Shown here piece by piece: positions 1-7,419 of a stretch of 64,000 nucleotides of DNA; the stretch's first letter is position 1; every line of letters starts with the position of its first letter. The stretch comes from Nonlabens xiamenensis (GTDB lineage: Bacteria > Bacteroidota > Bacteroidia > Flavobacteriales > Flavobacteriaceae): assembly GCF_003865345.1 (NCBI RefSeq), contig NZ_RMVE01000004.1, positions 310,001-374,000 on the forward strand, read 5' to 3'. The position numbers and the translations under genes are program-made. The notes beneath the pieces were generated by a model. It ran no database searches. It had not been told where the DNA came from and worked only from the letters and a program-made list of their open reading frames with translations.

Positions 1-266
1 TTGACCCCAAGGTCACGAATACAACTGTGAATCGCCAAATTATCAGCTTCAGTTCCACCAGAAGTAAAAATAATTTCGGCAGCAGAAACATTGAGTTGCT
101 TGGCAATATTCTTACGTGCATTTTCAATGAGTGATTTAGCAGATCTACCATAAGCATGGGTACTGCTGGGGTTTCCGTAAGAATCTTGCATTACCTGGGT
201 CATTCGTTCAATGACCTCAGGCCTCATTTGTGTCGTGGCCGCGCTGTCTAAATACACTTGTTTCAT
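1..266 (-). CDS. cysteine desulfurase, N-terminal part (cut by window edge)
   Basis: This is the first 88 residues of a class V, PLP-dependent aminotransferase. Such enzymes take sulfur from cysteine for Fe-S cluster or thio-tRNA synthesis. Reading from the ATG at 266, the translation begins MKQVYLDSAATTQMRPEV and continues with GNPSSTHAYGR and FTSGGTEADN, the N-terminal landmarks of IscS/NifS-type enzymes. The lysine that binds PLP and the catalytic cysteine loop lie outside the window, so the IscS, SufS-like or NifS subtype cannot be settled. The gene is divergent from the lipoprotein at 339. Its -7 box lies only 4 bases before the ATG, which suggests a leaderless mRNA. Confidence 0.9.
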   Translation of the reverse strand, partial: MKQVYLDSAATTQMRPEVIERMTQVMQDSYGNPSSTHAYGRSAKSLIENARKNIAKQLNVSAAEIIFTSGGTEADNLAIHSCIRDLGV

Positions 267-270
267 ATCG

Positions 271-278
271 CAAAAGTA
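271..278 (-). promoter_or_regulatory. -7 promoter box of the cysteine desulfurase gene
   Basis: On the minus strand this reads TACTTTTG, an exact match to the Bacteroidetes -7 consensus TAnnTTTG. It ends 4 bases before the ATG. No good TTG is seen at the -33 spacing. Confidence 0.6.
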
Positions 279-325
279 GAATATTTGCCATAAATTACCC
301 GTTTTAAGGCTTGATATTGATTACC

Positions 326-333
326 TACTTTTG
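326..333 (+). promoter_or_regulatory. -7 promoter box of the 339 lipoprotein gene
   Basis: TACTTTTG matches TAnnTTTG exactly and ends 5 bases before the ATG at 339. With the box at 271 it forms a compact divergent promoter pair in a 72-bp gap. The expected transcription start falls at or next to the ATG. Confidence 0.6.
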
Positions 334-338
334 TATCC

Positions 339-1238
339 ATGAAGAAATTGCTATACCTTTTAATTCCTATCGTTTTACTGGGTTGTGACGATGGAGATAT
401 CATTACTAACGACTTTGAATTTGAGGGTATTGCCCTACAAGCTTGTGAACCCGCCCAGGTGGGAACAAATATTGAATATGTGTTTCATAAAACTGATAAT
501 ACGAATCGGGAAAGTTTGGTGCTGAGTTTCAATGCCAATGATGATATTCTTGTTTCCGATGGTGTGTTTGGCCCATTCAGTTTAGATACAAACAACAGCT
601 TCCAGTACAGACGTTTTAACGAGGCACCAGGAAGTGACTATTATTGTAACAGTGTTCCCCCAGTCACCCCTAGGGTGGTGGAAACACTAGATGGTGAAGG
701 TGGTCGTTTCCAGATTTTGACCGTAGCCGAAACCCCTGATGATGACATAGACGGTATTCCAGCAGATCAAGAATTAAATGAAGATACTGATGGTGATGGA
801 ATCATCAATGCATTGGACAGCGATGATGATGGAGATAATGTTCCTACAGCGGCAGAAGGTGTGGTTATTATAGATGGAGTGATCGATATGACACTGAGCC
901 GAGACACCGATGGCGACGGCCTATTGGATTACTTGGATAATGACGACGATAATGACGGAATCCTGACGATTCAGGAAGATCTCAACCGAAATTTAAATCC
1001 GACCGATGACCTGACTGGTGGCTCCAGTAATTACCTCAATCCGAATGCCTCAGTCTCAGCCAGCCCAGAGATTAGCGCGTATAATATTCACATTTTACAG
1101 CGAAATGCCAGGGTGAGTATTATGTTTGAGGACTTGGTTTTAGCCAACGAAGAAAAGGAAATACTATTGAGTGAGTTTGATTTTGGAGACTACTTGAGCG
1201 GGATGTTTTCAATCACTTTTACACCAGCATTCAACTAG
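339..1238 (+). CDS. lipoprotein with aspartate-rich, thrombospondin type 3-like repeats
   Basis: This 299-residue protein has a lipoprotein signal peptide with lipobox LLGC (Cys16) followed by DDGD, so it is probably an envelope lipoprotein. Residues about 132-210 carry two Asp-rich blocks (DTDGDGIINALD with DSDDDGD, and DTDGDGLLDYLD with DNDDDNDG). These resemble the calcium-binding TSP3-type repeats common in Bacteroidetes surface proteins. The C-terminal 80 residues have no motif I recognise. It is monocistronic, and its stop codon overlaps the stop of the convergent Smr gene by 4 bases. The specific role is unknown; calcium binding is inferred from the repeats. Confidence 0.75.
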   Translation: MKKLLYLLIPIVLLGCDDGDIITNDFEFEGIALQACEPAQVGTNIEYVFHKTDNTNRESLVLSFNANDDILVSDGVFGPFSLDTNNSFQYRRFNEAPGSDYYCNSVPPVTPRVVETLDGEGGRFQILTVAETPDDDIDGIPADQELNEDTDGDGIINALDSDDDGDNVPTAAEGVVIIDGVIDMTLSRDTDGDGLLDYLDNDDDNDGILTIQEDLNRNLNPTDDLTGGSSNYLNPNASVSASPEISAYNIHILQRNARVSIMFEDLVLANEEKEILLSEFDFGDYLSGMFSITFTPAFN

Positions 1239-1771
1239 TTGATTTTACTCTGATAGATGTAAACTTCTGTAGCACCTCTACCGTATTTCTGGAAGTCGGC
1301 GTCGTAATAGGTGACCTCGGAATAGCGATCTAACAAGAATTCTAATTCCTGCCTTAAAACACCTTGCCCTACCCCATGTATAAAAACCAATTTTGGAACA
1401 CGTTCCCGAATTGCCCATTCCAGGCGATGACGAGCCGTATCGATTTGTAGATTAAGTTTGTCGTAGGCATCCATTCCTTTCTCATTTTTGACCAATTGAT
1501 GAATGTGCAGATCAATCTCGACCGCGTGGATTTGGGCAGCACGCTTCTTGGATTGGCTCCTGGAGAGAGATTTTTTTGCTACGGTTTCTGGCTTGACTTC
1601 AACATGTTTGATCTCAAAAGATCGGTCGTGAATTAATTCGCTCACGTTAAACAAGAGTTCCAAGCCCTCTTCAGTTCTGATCGTAATGCTTTCCGCTTTC
1701 GCGAAAGCGACCACACCAGCCAGATCCTCATCTACAACCAACACACGATCACCCTTTTTAAACTGCTGCAT
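1235..1771 (-). CDS. Smr-domain protein (MutS2 C-terminal-like)
   Basis: This is a 178-residue protein. The N-terminus MQQFKKGDRVLVVDEDLAGVV resembles the small SH3-like fold found before Smr domains in MutS2-type proteins. The C-terminal half is an Smr domain with EIDLHI (about 85-90) and the signature HGVGQGVLR (about 132-140). Smr domains are usually nucleases acting on nucleic acid; the substrate here is unknown. I chose the ATG at 1771 over an in-frame start further upstream because it is preceded by AAAGGAG, one of the clearer Shine-Dalgarno sites in the window. Residues 22-26 (AFAKA) are encoded by a copy of the interspersed palindrome. The start overlaps the end of the upstream membrane-protein gene by 14 bases. 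Confidence 0.8.
   Translation of the reverse strand: MQQFKKGDRVLVVDEDLAGVVAFAKAESITIRTEEGLELLFNVSELIHDRSFEIKHVEVKPETVAKKSLSRSQSKKRAAQIHAVEIDLHIHQLVKNEKGMDAYDKLNLQIDTARHRLEWAIRERVPKLVFIHGVGQGVLRQELEFLLDRYSEVTYYDADFQKYGRGATEVYIYQSKIN
1694..1709. repeat. interspersed palindrome CGCTTTCGCGAAAGCG, exact copy 1
   Basis: Exact 16-bp palindrome inside the Smr gene, read there as AFAKA. Confidence 0.95.
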
Positions 1772-1985
1772 CCTTATCTCCTTTCTCTTTTTGATCAAGG
1801 TGATCGTCCTTGTGACTCACCCAATGTTTACTTGCACGATAGGCTCCGACCATCAAAAATATTAATCCAATGATTTTGAAATAGATAAGAACACCGGGAA
1901 CAACAAAGGCATAAATCGATAAAGTACCGCCTAAAATTATCAGAAGCCCGTTGAATGGTTGTTTAAAGCTGTGTTTAATCGACAT
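1758..1985 (-). CDS. small membrane protein of unknown function
   Basis: This is a 75-residue protein starting at MSIKHSFKQPF. It has two hydrophobic segments (about residues 12-30 and 33-48) and a charged C-terminal tail ending KEKGDKDAAV. An in-frame TTG start at 2033 would add 16 residues, but the ATG at 1985 places the hydrophobic segments more normally. The gene overlaps the downstream Smr gene by 14 bases, so the two are probably co-transcribed and translationally coupled. I do not recognise the family. Confidence 0.6.
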   Translation of the reverse strand: MSIKHSFKQPFNGLLIILGGTLSIYAFVVPGVLIYFKIIGLIFLMVGAYRASKHWVSHKDDHLDQKEKGDKDAAV

Positions 1986-2062
1986 TTTAAATCGTTTATC
2001 TAATTGATTACAAAATTCTATAAACTTTACCAAAAGGTTGGTTTTTAGGCAAGAATATGTTA

Positions 2063-2070
2063 TATTTTTG
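2063..2070 (+). promoter_or_regulatory. promoter of the T9SS protein gene
   Basis: TATTTTTG matches TAnnTTTG, with TTG at 2038-2040 as a -33 element (22-base spacing). It ends 2 bases before the ATG at 2073, which would then lie upstream of or at the transcription start. This argues for the ATG at 2091 as the true start. Confidence 0.6.
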
Positions 2071-2090
2071 TCATGCTAAAAGTTTATTCC

Positions 2091-4088
2091 ATGAAAAAAC
2101 TTATACTTTTTATAATTATTTGTGCTTGCGCAGCTCCGGCTTCCATGGCACAGCTCACCGTAAAGGGAGATAACTTTGTGTTTTCCAAAGGTGTAGATAT
2201 TTATGTAGAGAATGAAATTAATTTAATCGACGCAGATTCCCGCTTTTATTTAAGGGGTGAGGCTGAATTGATGCAGGAAAATGATGTCCCGAATGAAGGG
2301 AATGGCTTTCTCTCTATTTATCAAGAAGGAACTGAAAGTAACTTTACCTACAATTATTGGTCTGCTCCAGTAAGTGATAACAGCTCTGCAACCGATGGAA
2401 ATGTGGGTTTCATTGCTACCGATCAGATTTACTATCCTGTGCATGCAGATCCTGCAATTCCAGATGACTTTACTATTGATGCAAACAATGCGACCATACT
2501 ACCCTATAACCAAGTAAATGGTCGAACTGATGATGGTTCGCCCAGCAATCCGTTAGAGATTGCAGGAAGATGGCTTTGGAAATATGACAGTTCGATCAGT
2601 TCTACCTCTGGATATGCTGGATGGCAAATCATCAACGGTGGTCAAACTGTACCAACTGGATATGGTTTTACCATGAAAGGAGTGGCGTCAAGAGCTGGTG
2701 ATACGCCTAACTTACGTTCTTTTGGCTTGAATGCTGGACAGCGTTATGATTTTAGAGGTCGCCCGAACAATGGAAGAATTGAGGTTGGTGTTGGAAATGA
2801 TAATACATCTGTAATAGGGAATCCATACCCTTCTCACCTTGACCTAAAAGAATTTTTGGAATTGAATGCCAATGATACGGGCAGTATCCCTGGATCTGAC
2901 ATGAGAATTGATCCTATAATGTATTTCTTTGACTCTCAAGATACTGGGTCCCATTATTTGACTAACTATAGTAACGGGTATGGTGAATACGTACCTAATG
3001 GATTTAATCGTACTGCTGGTGAATATGACAATGATGGTGCGTACATACCTCCTGTTTGGAGACGATATGACAGCGCTGGTAATATCATCTCAGAAAACAG
3101 TGGTACGGGTCCTGTTGCTCCTCCAGGGACAACGAGAAGATACCTTCCACCAGGACAAGGCTTCCTAATTTCGCGAACTAACACTTCATATGTTAACGCC
3201 AATGGTTTTACAGTTGCACCTACTCCCGCTTTAACGCCTGGTGTAACAACTGGAGGCTTTAGTGCAAGCTATCCAGGTGACTTTGCGTATTTTGAAAATT
3301 ACATGAGGATGTTCTCGGATGAAGGCATTGATTCCTATTTCAAGGCTTCTCCCGCCAACGGAACACCCCAAAATGCGAGATCTTCCAGAGTGGTGCCTAT
3401 CCTTAAAATGAATGTTGTTGTAAAGGATACTTTCACGAGACCAATTTATCTTCAGTTTGACGATAGTGCTAGTTTGAACGATTACGACGCAGGTTGGGAG
3501 ACTTACATATCAAGTATGAATCCCTCTGATATTTACCGCACACAAAGCGACGGCCGTCCATATTCTATGACTACGCAATCGTACAACGAAGACATGCGTA
3601 TACCATTGGAAGTACATGTGGCTAGTAACGAGACTGCACCAGTGACCTTTGAATTCGAGATGAAGGAGATGATCAATTTTAATCCTCCTCATGTTTACGT
3701 ATACGATAGCGTAACTGATACCTATCATGAGATCAGCAATGGTAATCATATTGTGAGCGTAGCACCTGGAAACTACAGTGACCGTTTTGAGATCACTTTC
3801 AAAAACACCAGTGGTACTTTAAGTACAGATACTACCAATTACAATGGTTTCCAAGTACTTCAAAACAACAGAAGACAAGAATTGACAATTTTGAATCCAG
3901 AATTAAAAGACGTAGCTAATGTAGCTCTTTATGATTTGGCTGGACGACAAGTATTTGCTCAACCACAAACACAAGCACAGCAAAATTATAGTTTTGAAAC
4001 TGCTGGTTTGAGTAGTGCCATCTACATTGTCAAAATCACTACACAGAATAATGAAGAGGCTGCTGTTAAAATCAGTGTAGCCAATTAA
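2091..4088 (+). CDS. secreted protein with T9SS type A sorting domain
   Basis: This 665-residue protein begins MKKLILFIIICACAAPASMAQ, a Sec signal peptide with cleavage after AQ. The C-terminal ~75 residues (from about LTILNPELKDVANVALYD, with the conserved DLAGRQVF and ending AAVKISVAN) form a T9SS type A sorting domain, so the product is exported across the outer membrane and probably attached to the surface. The large middle part is rich in Asn, Gly, Tyr and Thr and typical of flavobacterial surface proteins; I recognise no enzyme motif. A start at 2073 (MLKVYS...) is possible but conflicts with the promoter position. A DUF2752 gene follows after 14 bases. Confidence 0.8.
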   Translation: MKKLILFIIICACAAPASMAQLTVKGDNFVFSKGVDIYVENEINLIDADSRFYLRGEAELMQENDVPNEGNGFLSIYQEGTESNFTYNYWSAPVSDNSSATDGNVGFIATDQIYYPVHADPAIPDDFTIDANNATILPYNQVNGRTDDGSPSNPLEIAGRWLWKYDSSISSTSGYAGWQIINGGQTVPTGYGFTMKGVASRAGDTPNLRSFGLNAGQRYDFRGRPNNGRIEVGVGNDNTSVIGNPYPSHLDLKEFLELNANDTGSIPGSDMRIDPIMYFFDSQDTGSHYLTNYSNGYGEYVPNGFNRTAGEYDNDGAYIPPVWRRYDSAGNIISENSGTGPVAPPGTTRRYLPPGQGFLISRTNTSYVNANGFTVAPTPALTPGVTTGGFSASYPGDFAYFENYMRMFSDEGIDSYFKASPANGTPQNARSSRVVPILKMNVVVKDTFTRPIYLQFDDSASLNDYDAGWETYISSMNPSDIYRTQSDGRPYSMTTQSYNEDMRIPLEVHVASNETAPVTFEFEMKEMINFNPPHVYVYDSVTDTYHEISNGNHIVSVAPGNYSDRFEITFKNTSGTLSTDTTNYNGFQVLQNNRRQELTILNPELKDVANVALYDLAGRQVFAQPQTQAQQNYSFETAGLSSAIYIVKITTQNNEEAAVKISVAN

Positions 4089-4102
4089 TAAAATTTTTTC
4101 TC

Positions 4103-4381
4103 ATGGATGATAGCTGGATGCTACCTTGTATGAGCAAACAAATGTTTGGAATGGACTGTCCTGGATGTGGTATTCAGCGGTCCATTTCTCTTTTGCTACA
4201 AGGTAATATTGTGGACTCCTTCCTGATGTACCCCGGTTTGTTTCCGGGTATTTTTTTGTTTGTCTTTTTAATTTTTGACTGGTTTGTAGATACAAGGCAT
4301 GGTGAAACGATAAAATTGTGGGCCACCATGATCACGTTGGGTACTATTCTCACCAACTTCTTTGTCAAAATGGTAGTTTGA
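4103..4381 (+). CDS. DUF2752 family membrane protein
   Basis: This 92-residue protein carries the family signature near its N-terminus: PCMSK then DCPGCGIQRS (about residues 18-27). Two hydrophobic segments follow, around residues 43-62 and 73-91. The DCPGCG motif could bind a metal or form a disulfide, but the function of DUF2752 is unknown. It starts 14 bases after the T9SS gene and is followed by two CCC-motif membrane proteins. A second DUF2752 gene lies 1 kb away on the other strand (5346-5723). Unlike that paralogue, this one lacks an N-terminal membrane segment. Confidence 0.8.
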   Translation: MDDSWMLPCMSKQMFGMDCPGCGIQRSISLLLQGNIVDSFLMYPGLFPGIFLFVFLIFDWFVDTRHGETIKLWATMITLGTILTNFFVKMVV

Positions 4382-4436
4382 AAAAAATATTGTAACATTG
4401 TTATGGTTACACTTACTAACAATTAAAATCAACCTT

Positions 4437-4766
4437 ATGCAAAAATTAAACACTACGCTCGTTTACATTCTTTCGGTAGTTGGATTTCTATGCTGCTGGT
4501 GTTTTGGAATCGGATTAGTCGCTTCCATCATCGCCTTTGTCATTGCATCTAATGAACTCAAAAAATACGCAGCAAACCCAGAAGCTTACTCCAATGGTCC
4601 AGCTATGAAAACAGCCAAAACTGTTGCACTGGTCGCGTTAATCATTTCTGGTCTAGTTACCGTTTATCAAATCTACAATTATGCAACTACTACTGACGAA
4701 GAAAGAGCTGCACAACAACAACAGATTTATGATATGATGGGGATTGATGATCCTTATGGAGAGTAA
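4437..4766 (+). CDS. CCC-motif membrane protein, copy 1
   Basis: This is a 109-residue membrane protein starting MQKLNTTLVYILSVVGFLCC. The first hydrophobic segment contains the cysteine cluster CCWC and is followed by FGIGLVASIIAFVIASNELKKY. A second hydrophobic segment (VALVALIISGLVTVY) precedes a Gln-rich polar tail. The layout (membrane segment with cysteines, short basic loop, second segment) resembles CD225/dispanin-like proteins; that link is an inference. It is followed after 25 bases by a paralogue nearly identical over the first 20 residues. The ATG at 4437 is chosen over the upstream TTG-type start because both copies then begin with the same residues. Confidence 0.75.
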   Translation: MQKLNTTLVYILSVVGFLCCWCFGIGLVASIIAFVIASNELKKYAANPEAYSNGPAMKTAKTVALVALIISGLVTVYQIYNYATTTDEERAAQQQQIYDMMGIDDPYGE

Positions 4767-4791
4767 CAACGATTAGCAAGAGCAGAAAACC

Positions 4792-5151
4792 ATGCAAAAA
4801 TTAAACACCACCTTAGTTTACATTCTTTCCGTAGTTGGATTTCTATGTTGCTGTATTGGTATTGGAACCATCGCTGCCATCATAGCCGTTGTGATCGCCT
4901 CTCGCGAACTCAAAAAGTACAATCAGGCGCCAGATGACTATGTAAATGGACAAGCAATGAAAACTGCTCGTGTGGTCGCCATTGTATCCTTGGTATTATC
5001 ACTTATCGGATTGGCAATTTTCATTTGGATTCGATTAAATCCGTGCCTATTCTTTGAATGGTACATAGGTCTGTTAGAAAATAATCCTAACATGCCAGCA
5101 GAATCAATGGATCAGATCTACCAAGCTGCAGAGAAAGCAGGTTGCAGGTAG
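4792..5151 (+). CDS. CCC-motif membrane protein, copy 2
   Basis: This 119-residue protein is a tandem paralogue of the preceding gene. It shares MQKLNTTLVYILSVVGFLCC, then has CCIGIGTIAAIIAVVIAS and RELKKY, and a similar spacing to NGQAMKTARVVAIVSLVLSL. The cysteine cluster here is three consecutive cysteines. The C-terminus differs from copy 1 and carries two further cysteines (NPCLFFEW and the final AGCR). Function is unknown. A strong terminator lies 25 bases downstream, closing the T9SS protein-DUF2752-CCC-CCC gene set. Confidence 0.75.
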   Translation: MQKLNTTLVYILSVVGFLCCCIGIGTIAAIIAVVIASRELKKYNQAPDDYVNGQAMKTARVVAIVSLVLSLIGLAIFIWIRLNPCLFFEWYIGLLENNPNMPAESMDQIYQAAEKAGCR

Positions 5152-5176
5152 TTAAATGCTCAAGTTATCTTTTATC

Positions 5177-5206
5177 AAAAGCCGTCTTTTATTAAGACGG
5201 CTTTTT
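5177..5206 (+). terminator. rho-independent terminator after the CCC-motif genes
   Basis: Stem GCCGTCTT (5181-5188) pairs with AAGACGGC (5194-5201) around a 5-base loop. It is flanked by A-rich sequence on the left and a T-run on the right. Confidence 0.85.
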
Positions 5207-5345
5207 AATTACTTCATCATGTCTACCCAAACCAACCTATTCATTAAGTAAGAAAGAATATTGTCAATACCAGGAACTATTTGAAAGAATTCTACGGTCA
5301 CAGCTTTCCATAAGCTTTTTGTCTTAGCATCTTCTAAAACGGTCT

Positions 5346-5723
5346 TTAGATATTACGCCAAATTGTAAATAATACAATAACAACAAATACACCCATAATC
5401 AGCAATGGATGATTGATCTTTTGACGAAATGGATGGAAGCGTAACTGGGGCACGTATTCAAAAACACCCACCAGAATGGCAAATGGCACTAAAACAAATA
5501 AAAGCGGATTGAACCAAAACGCCATCCTCCAATCACCTTGAAGAGCAGCATGAACAGCCCGCTGTGATCCACAGCCCGGACAATCATAACCCGTAATCAT
5601 TTTACTCGGACATTGAGGAAAATAAGAAGATTGTGCAGGATCAAAAAAGTAATAAAGCGTTAGTACGGCGATAAAAATAACCGCTATCCCAACGCCTATC
5701 CACATTCTTTTAGTGAAGCCCAT
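5346..5723 (-). CDS. DUF2752 family membrane protein (second copy)
   Basis: This is a 125-residue protein. An N-terminal membrane segment (about 8-26) is followed by FPQCPSKMITGYDCPGCGSQ (about 36-55), the DUF2752 signature. Two more hydrophobic segments lie around residues 70-87 and 104-122. It is longer than the copy at 4103 because it keeps the N-terminal membrane segment. Its start overlaps the end of the CD225/dispanin gene by 14 bases, so the two are probably translated together. Function is unknown. Confidence 0.85.
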   Translation of the reverse strand: MGFTKRMWIGVGIAVIFIAVLTLYYFFDPAQSSYFPQCPSKMITGYDCPGCGSQRAVHAALQGDWRMAFWFNPLLFVLVPFAILVGVFEYVPQLRFHPFRQKINHPLLIMGVFVVIVLFTIWRNI

Positions 5724-5988
5724 CCATTACGGCGGCGAAAACACCAAATACAAAGCATAAACCAATGACCACAACTCCGGTCAATGCTGCAGCAATCACC
5801 CATTTTTTTGCAGTATCTGAAGCTTGAATGGCGCCCTGAATATCTCCTACTCGATGTCGGCTCTCAACCTTTGAACTGTAGATGATAGCTATAATACCAA
5901 AGATTTGACAACACAAAAAGGTGACTAAAATTGATTCCACGAGCCACGTTTTAGGTGGTGGCCCGTAAGGTTGGTTCTGGTTTTCCAT
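5710..5988 (-). CDS. CD225/dispanin family membrane protein
   Basis: This is a 92-residue protein from MENQNQPYGPPPKTW. It has the CD225 layout: a Pro-rich N-terminus, KTWLVESILVTFLCC entering the first membrane helix, FGIIAIIYSSKVESRHR in the intracellular loop, a GDIQGAIQASDTAKKW segment, and a second helix. This is the fold of eukaryotic IFITM proteins; the bacterial role is not known. The ATG at 5988 is chosen over 6003 because MENQNQ-type starts are typical and the upstream codons look like leader. It overlaps the DUF2752 gene by 14 bases and begins just after the stop of the ornithine aminotransferase gene, so all three may form one transcript. Confidence 0.85.
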   Translation of the reverse strand: MENQNQPYGPPPKTWLVESILVTFLCCQIFGIIAIIYSSKVESRHRVGDIQGAIQASDTAKKWVIAAALTGVVVIGLCFVFGVFAAVMDGLH

Positions 5989-5989
5989 A

Positions 5990-7264
5990 TTAATTAAATG
6001 CAATTAAGGTTTTGATAATTATGTCGATACATTCATCCAATTGTTCCATTGTCATCACCAAAGGCGGCGCAAATCGGATGATATTTCCATGGGTAGGTTT
6101 AGCTAGTAGTCCATTGTCTCTAAGCTTTAAACAGATATTCCATGCCGTATCACTATCCTCACTGTCATTAATCACAATGGCATTGAGCAGACCGCGACCG
6201 CGCACAAGACTAACGGTGTCAGTAGTAGCAATGTATTCATTCATTCGTTGACGGAAATGTTTACCCAATTTCCTGGCGTTTTGCGCTAGTTTTTCGTCCT
6301 TCACCACGTCCAGTGCGGCGATGGCAACAGCGGCAGCGACTGGATTACCTCCAAAAGTACTCCCGTGTTGACCAGGTTGTATTACATTCATGACCTCGTC
6401 ATCAGCTAACACTGCACTTACCGGATAGGCTCCTCCAGAAAGTGCTTTTCCTAAGATTAAAATATCTGGTCTCGCATAGGTTTCTTGGCGTTCACAGTGC
6501 CCCTCACAGGAACAGTTTCCACACACCGCCAGCAAAGCACCGGTGCGGGCAATTCCAGTTTGGATCTCATCGGCCATAAAAAGGGCATTGTATTTCTTAC
6601 ATAAAGCGCGAGCTTTTTGCATAAAATCATCAGCGGGCGTGTAAACACCTGCCTCCCCTTGGATGGGCTCTACCAAGAAGCCAGCGATATTATCTCCTTG
6701 CAGTGCCTCTTCCAAAGCTTCGGTATCATTGTAGGCTACTTTAATAAATCCAGGGGTATAGGGTCCAAAATTTTTGCGGGCACCTTCATCATTGGAAAAG
6801 GAAATAATCGTAGTGGTACGTCCATGGAAGTTGTTCTCACACACAATTATATTGGCCTCTTTCTCATGAACGCCTTTTTTCTCATAGGCCCATTTTCTGG
6901 CAATCTTAATCGCGGTTTCTACCGCTTCGGCTCCTGTGTTCATCGGAAGTACCTTGTCGAAATTAAAGTATTCGGTCATGTACTTTTCATAAATCCCAAG
7001 CTTATCATTGTGAAAAGCGCGAGAGGTCAAGGTTAAGGTTTTGGCCTGCTCGTGCATTGCTCCTACGATGGCCGGATGGCAATGTCCTTGATTAACCGCA
7101 CTATAAGCACTCAAAAAGTCAAAGTATTTTTTACCATCTACATCCCAGACACACACGCCTTCCCCCTTGTTCAGAACCACCGGTAGCGGGTGATAATTAT
7201 GGGCGCCATGCCTGTCTTCCAAATCAATAAAATGTTGTGCTTTACTTTGCGTATCTATACTCAT
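5990..7264 (-). CDS. rocD: ornithine--oxo-acid aminotransferase
   Basis: This is a 424-residue class III, PLP-dependent aminotransferase that converts ornithine and 2-oxoglutarate to glutamate semialdehyde and glutamate. Visible features are YFDFLSAYSAVNQGHCHPAI near the N-terminus, MNTGAEAVETAIKIARKW, the PLP-aspartate region FMADEIQTGIARTG, and the Schiff-base lysine in ILGKALSGGAYPVSAVL (about Lys273). Between the aspartate and the lysine sits an unusual cysteine-rich insert, VCGNCSCEGHCERQETY. The ATG at 7264 (MSIDTQSK) is preferred to a start 9 codons upstream. The CD225 gene begins 1 base beyond its stop. Confidence 0.92.
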   Translation of the reverse strand: MSIDTQSKAQHFIDLEDRHGAHNYHPLPVVLNKGEGVCVWDVDGKKYFDFLSAYSAVNQGHCHPAIVGAMHEQAKTLTLTSRAFHNDKLGIYEKYMTEYFNFDKVLPMNTGAEAVETAIKIARKWAYEKKGVHEKEANIIVCENNFHGRTTTIISFSNDEGARKNFGPYTPGFIKVAYNDTEALEEALQGDNIAGFLVEPIQGEAGVYTPADDFMQKARALCKKYNALFMADEIQTGIARTGALLAVCGNCSCEGHCERQETYARPDILILGKALSGGAYPVSAVLADDEVMNVIQPGQHGSTFGGNPVAAAVAIAALDVVKDEKLAQNARKLGKHFRQRMNEYIATTDTVSLVRGRGLLNAIVINDSEDSDTAWNICLKLRDNGLLAKPTHGNIIRFAPPLVMTMEQLDECIDIIIKTLIAFN

Positions 7265-7405
7265 TAATGCTGTTTTTCGATAATATCGCAATTTAAGGAT
7301 TTGACCAGGCAGAATAAAATTTAATCCTCAAAGAATTTGCGAACATCCTGTTGTTTTCGCGCCAACTTATTTCCCTAAAAACTCACTAAAACCATGGAAT
7401 TGCCT

Positions 7406-7413
7406 TAATTTTG
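7406..7413 (+). promoter_or_regulatory. -7 box of rlmD
   Basis: TAATTTTG matches TAnnTTTG and ends 6 bases before the ATG at 7420. The alternative TTG codon at 7411 lies inside this box and is therefore an unlikely start. Confidence 0.6.
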
Positions 7414-7419
7414 AAGCCT

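Noticed and set aside
5209-5351. An open minus-strand frame reading ...KTKSLWKAVTVEFFQIVPGI...
   Set aside because: It looks protein-like but has no start codon before the upstream stop, and it is only about 45 codons. It may be a remnant; not called as a gene.
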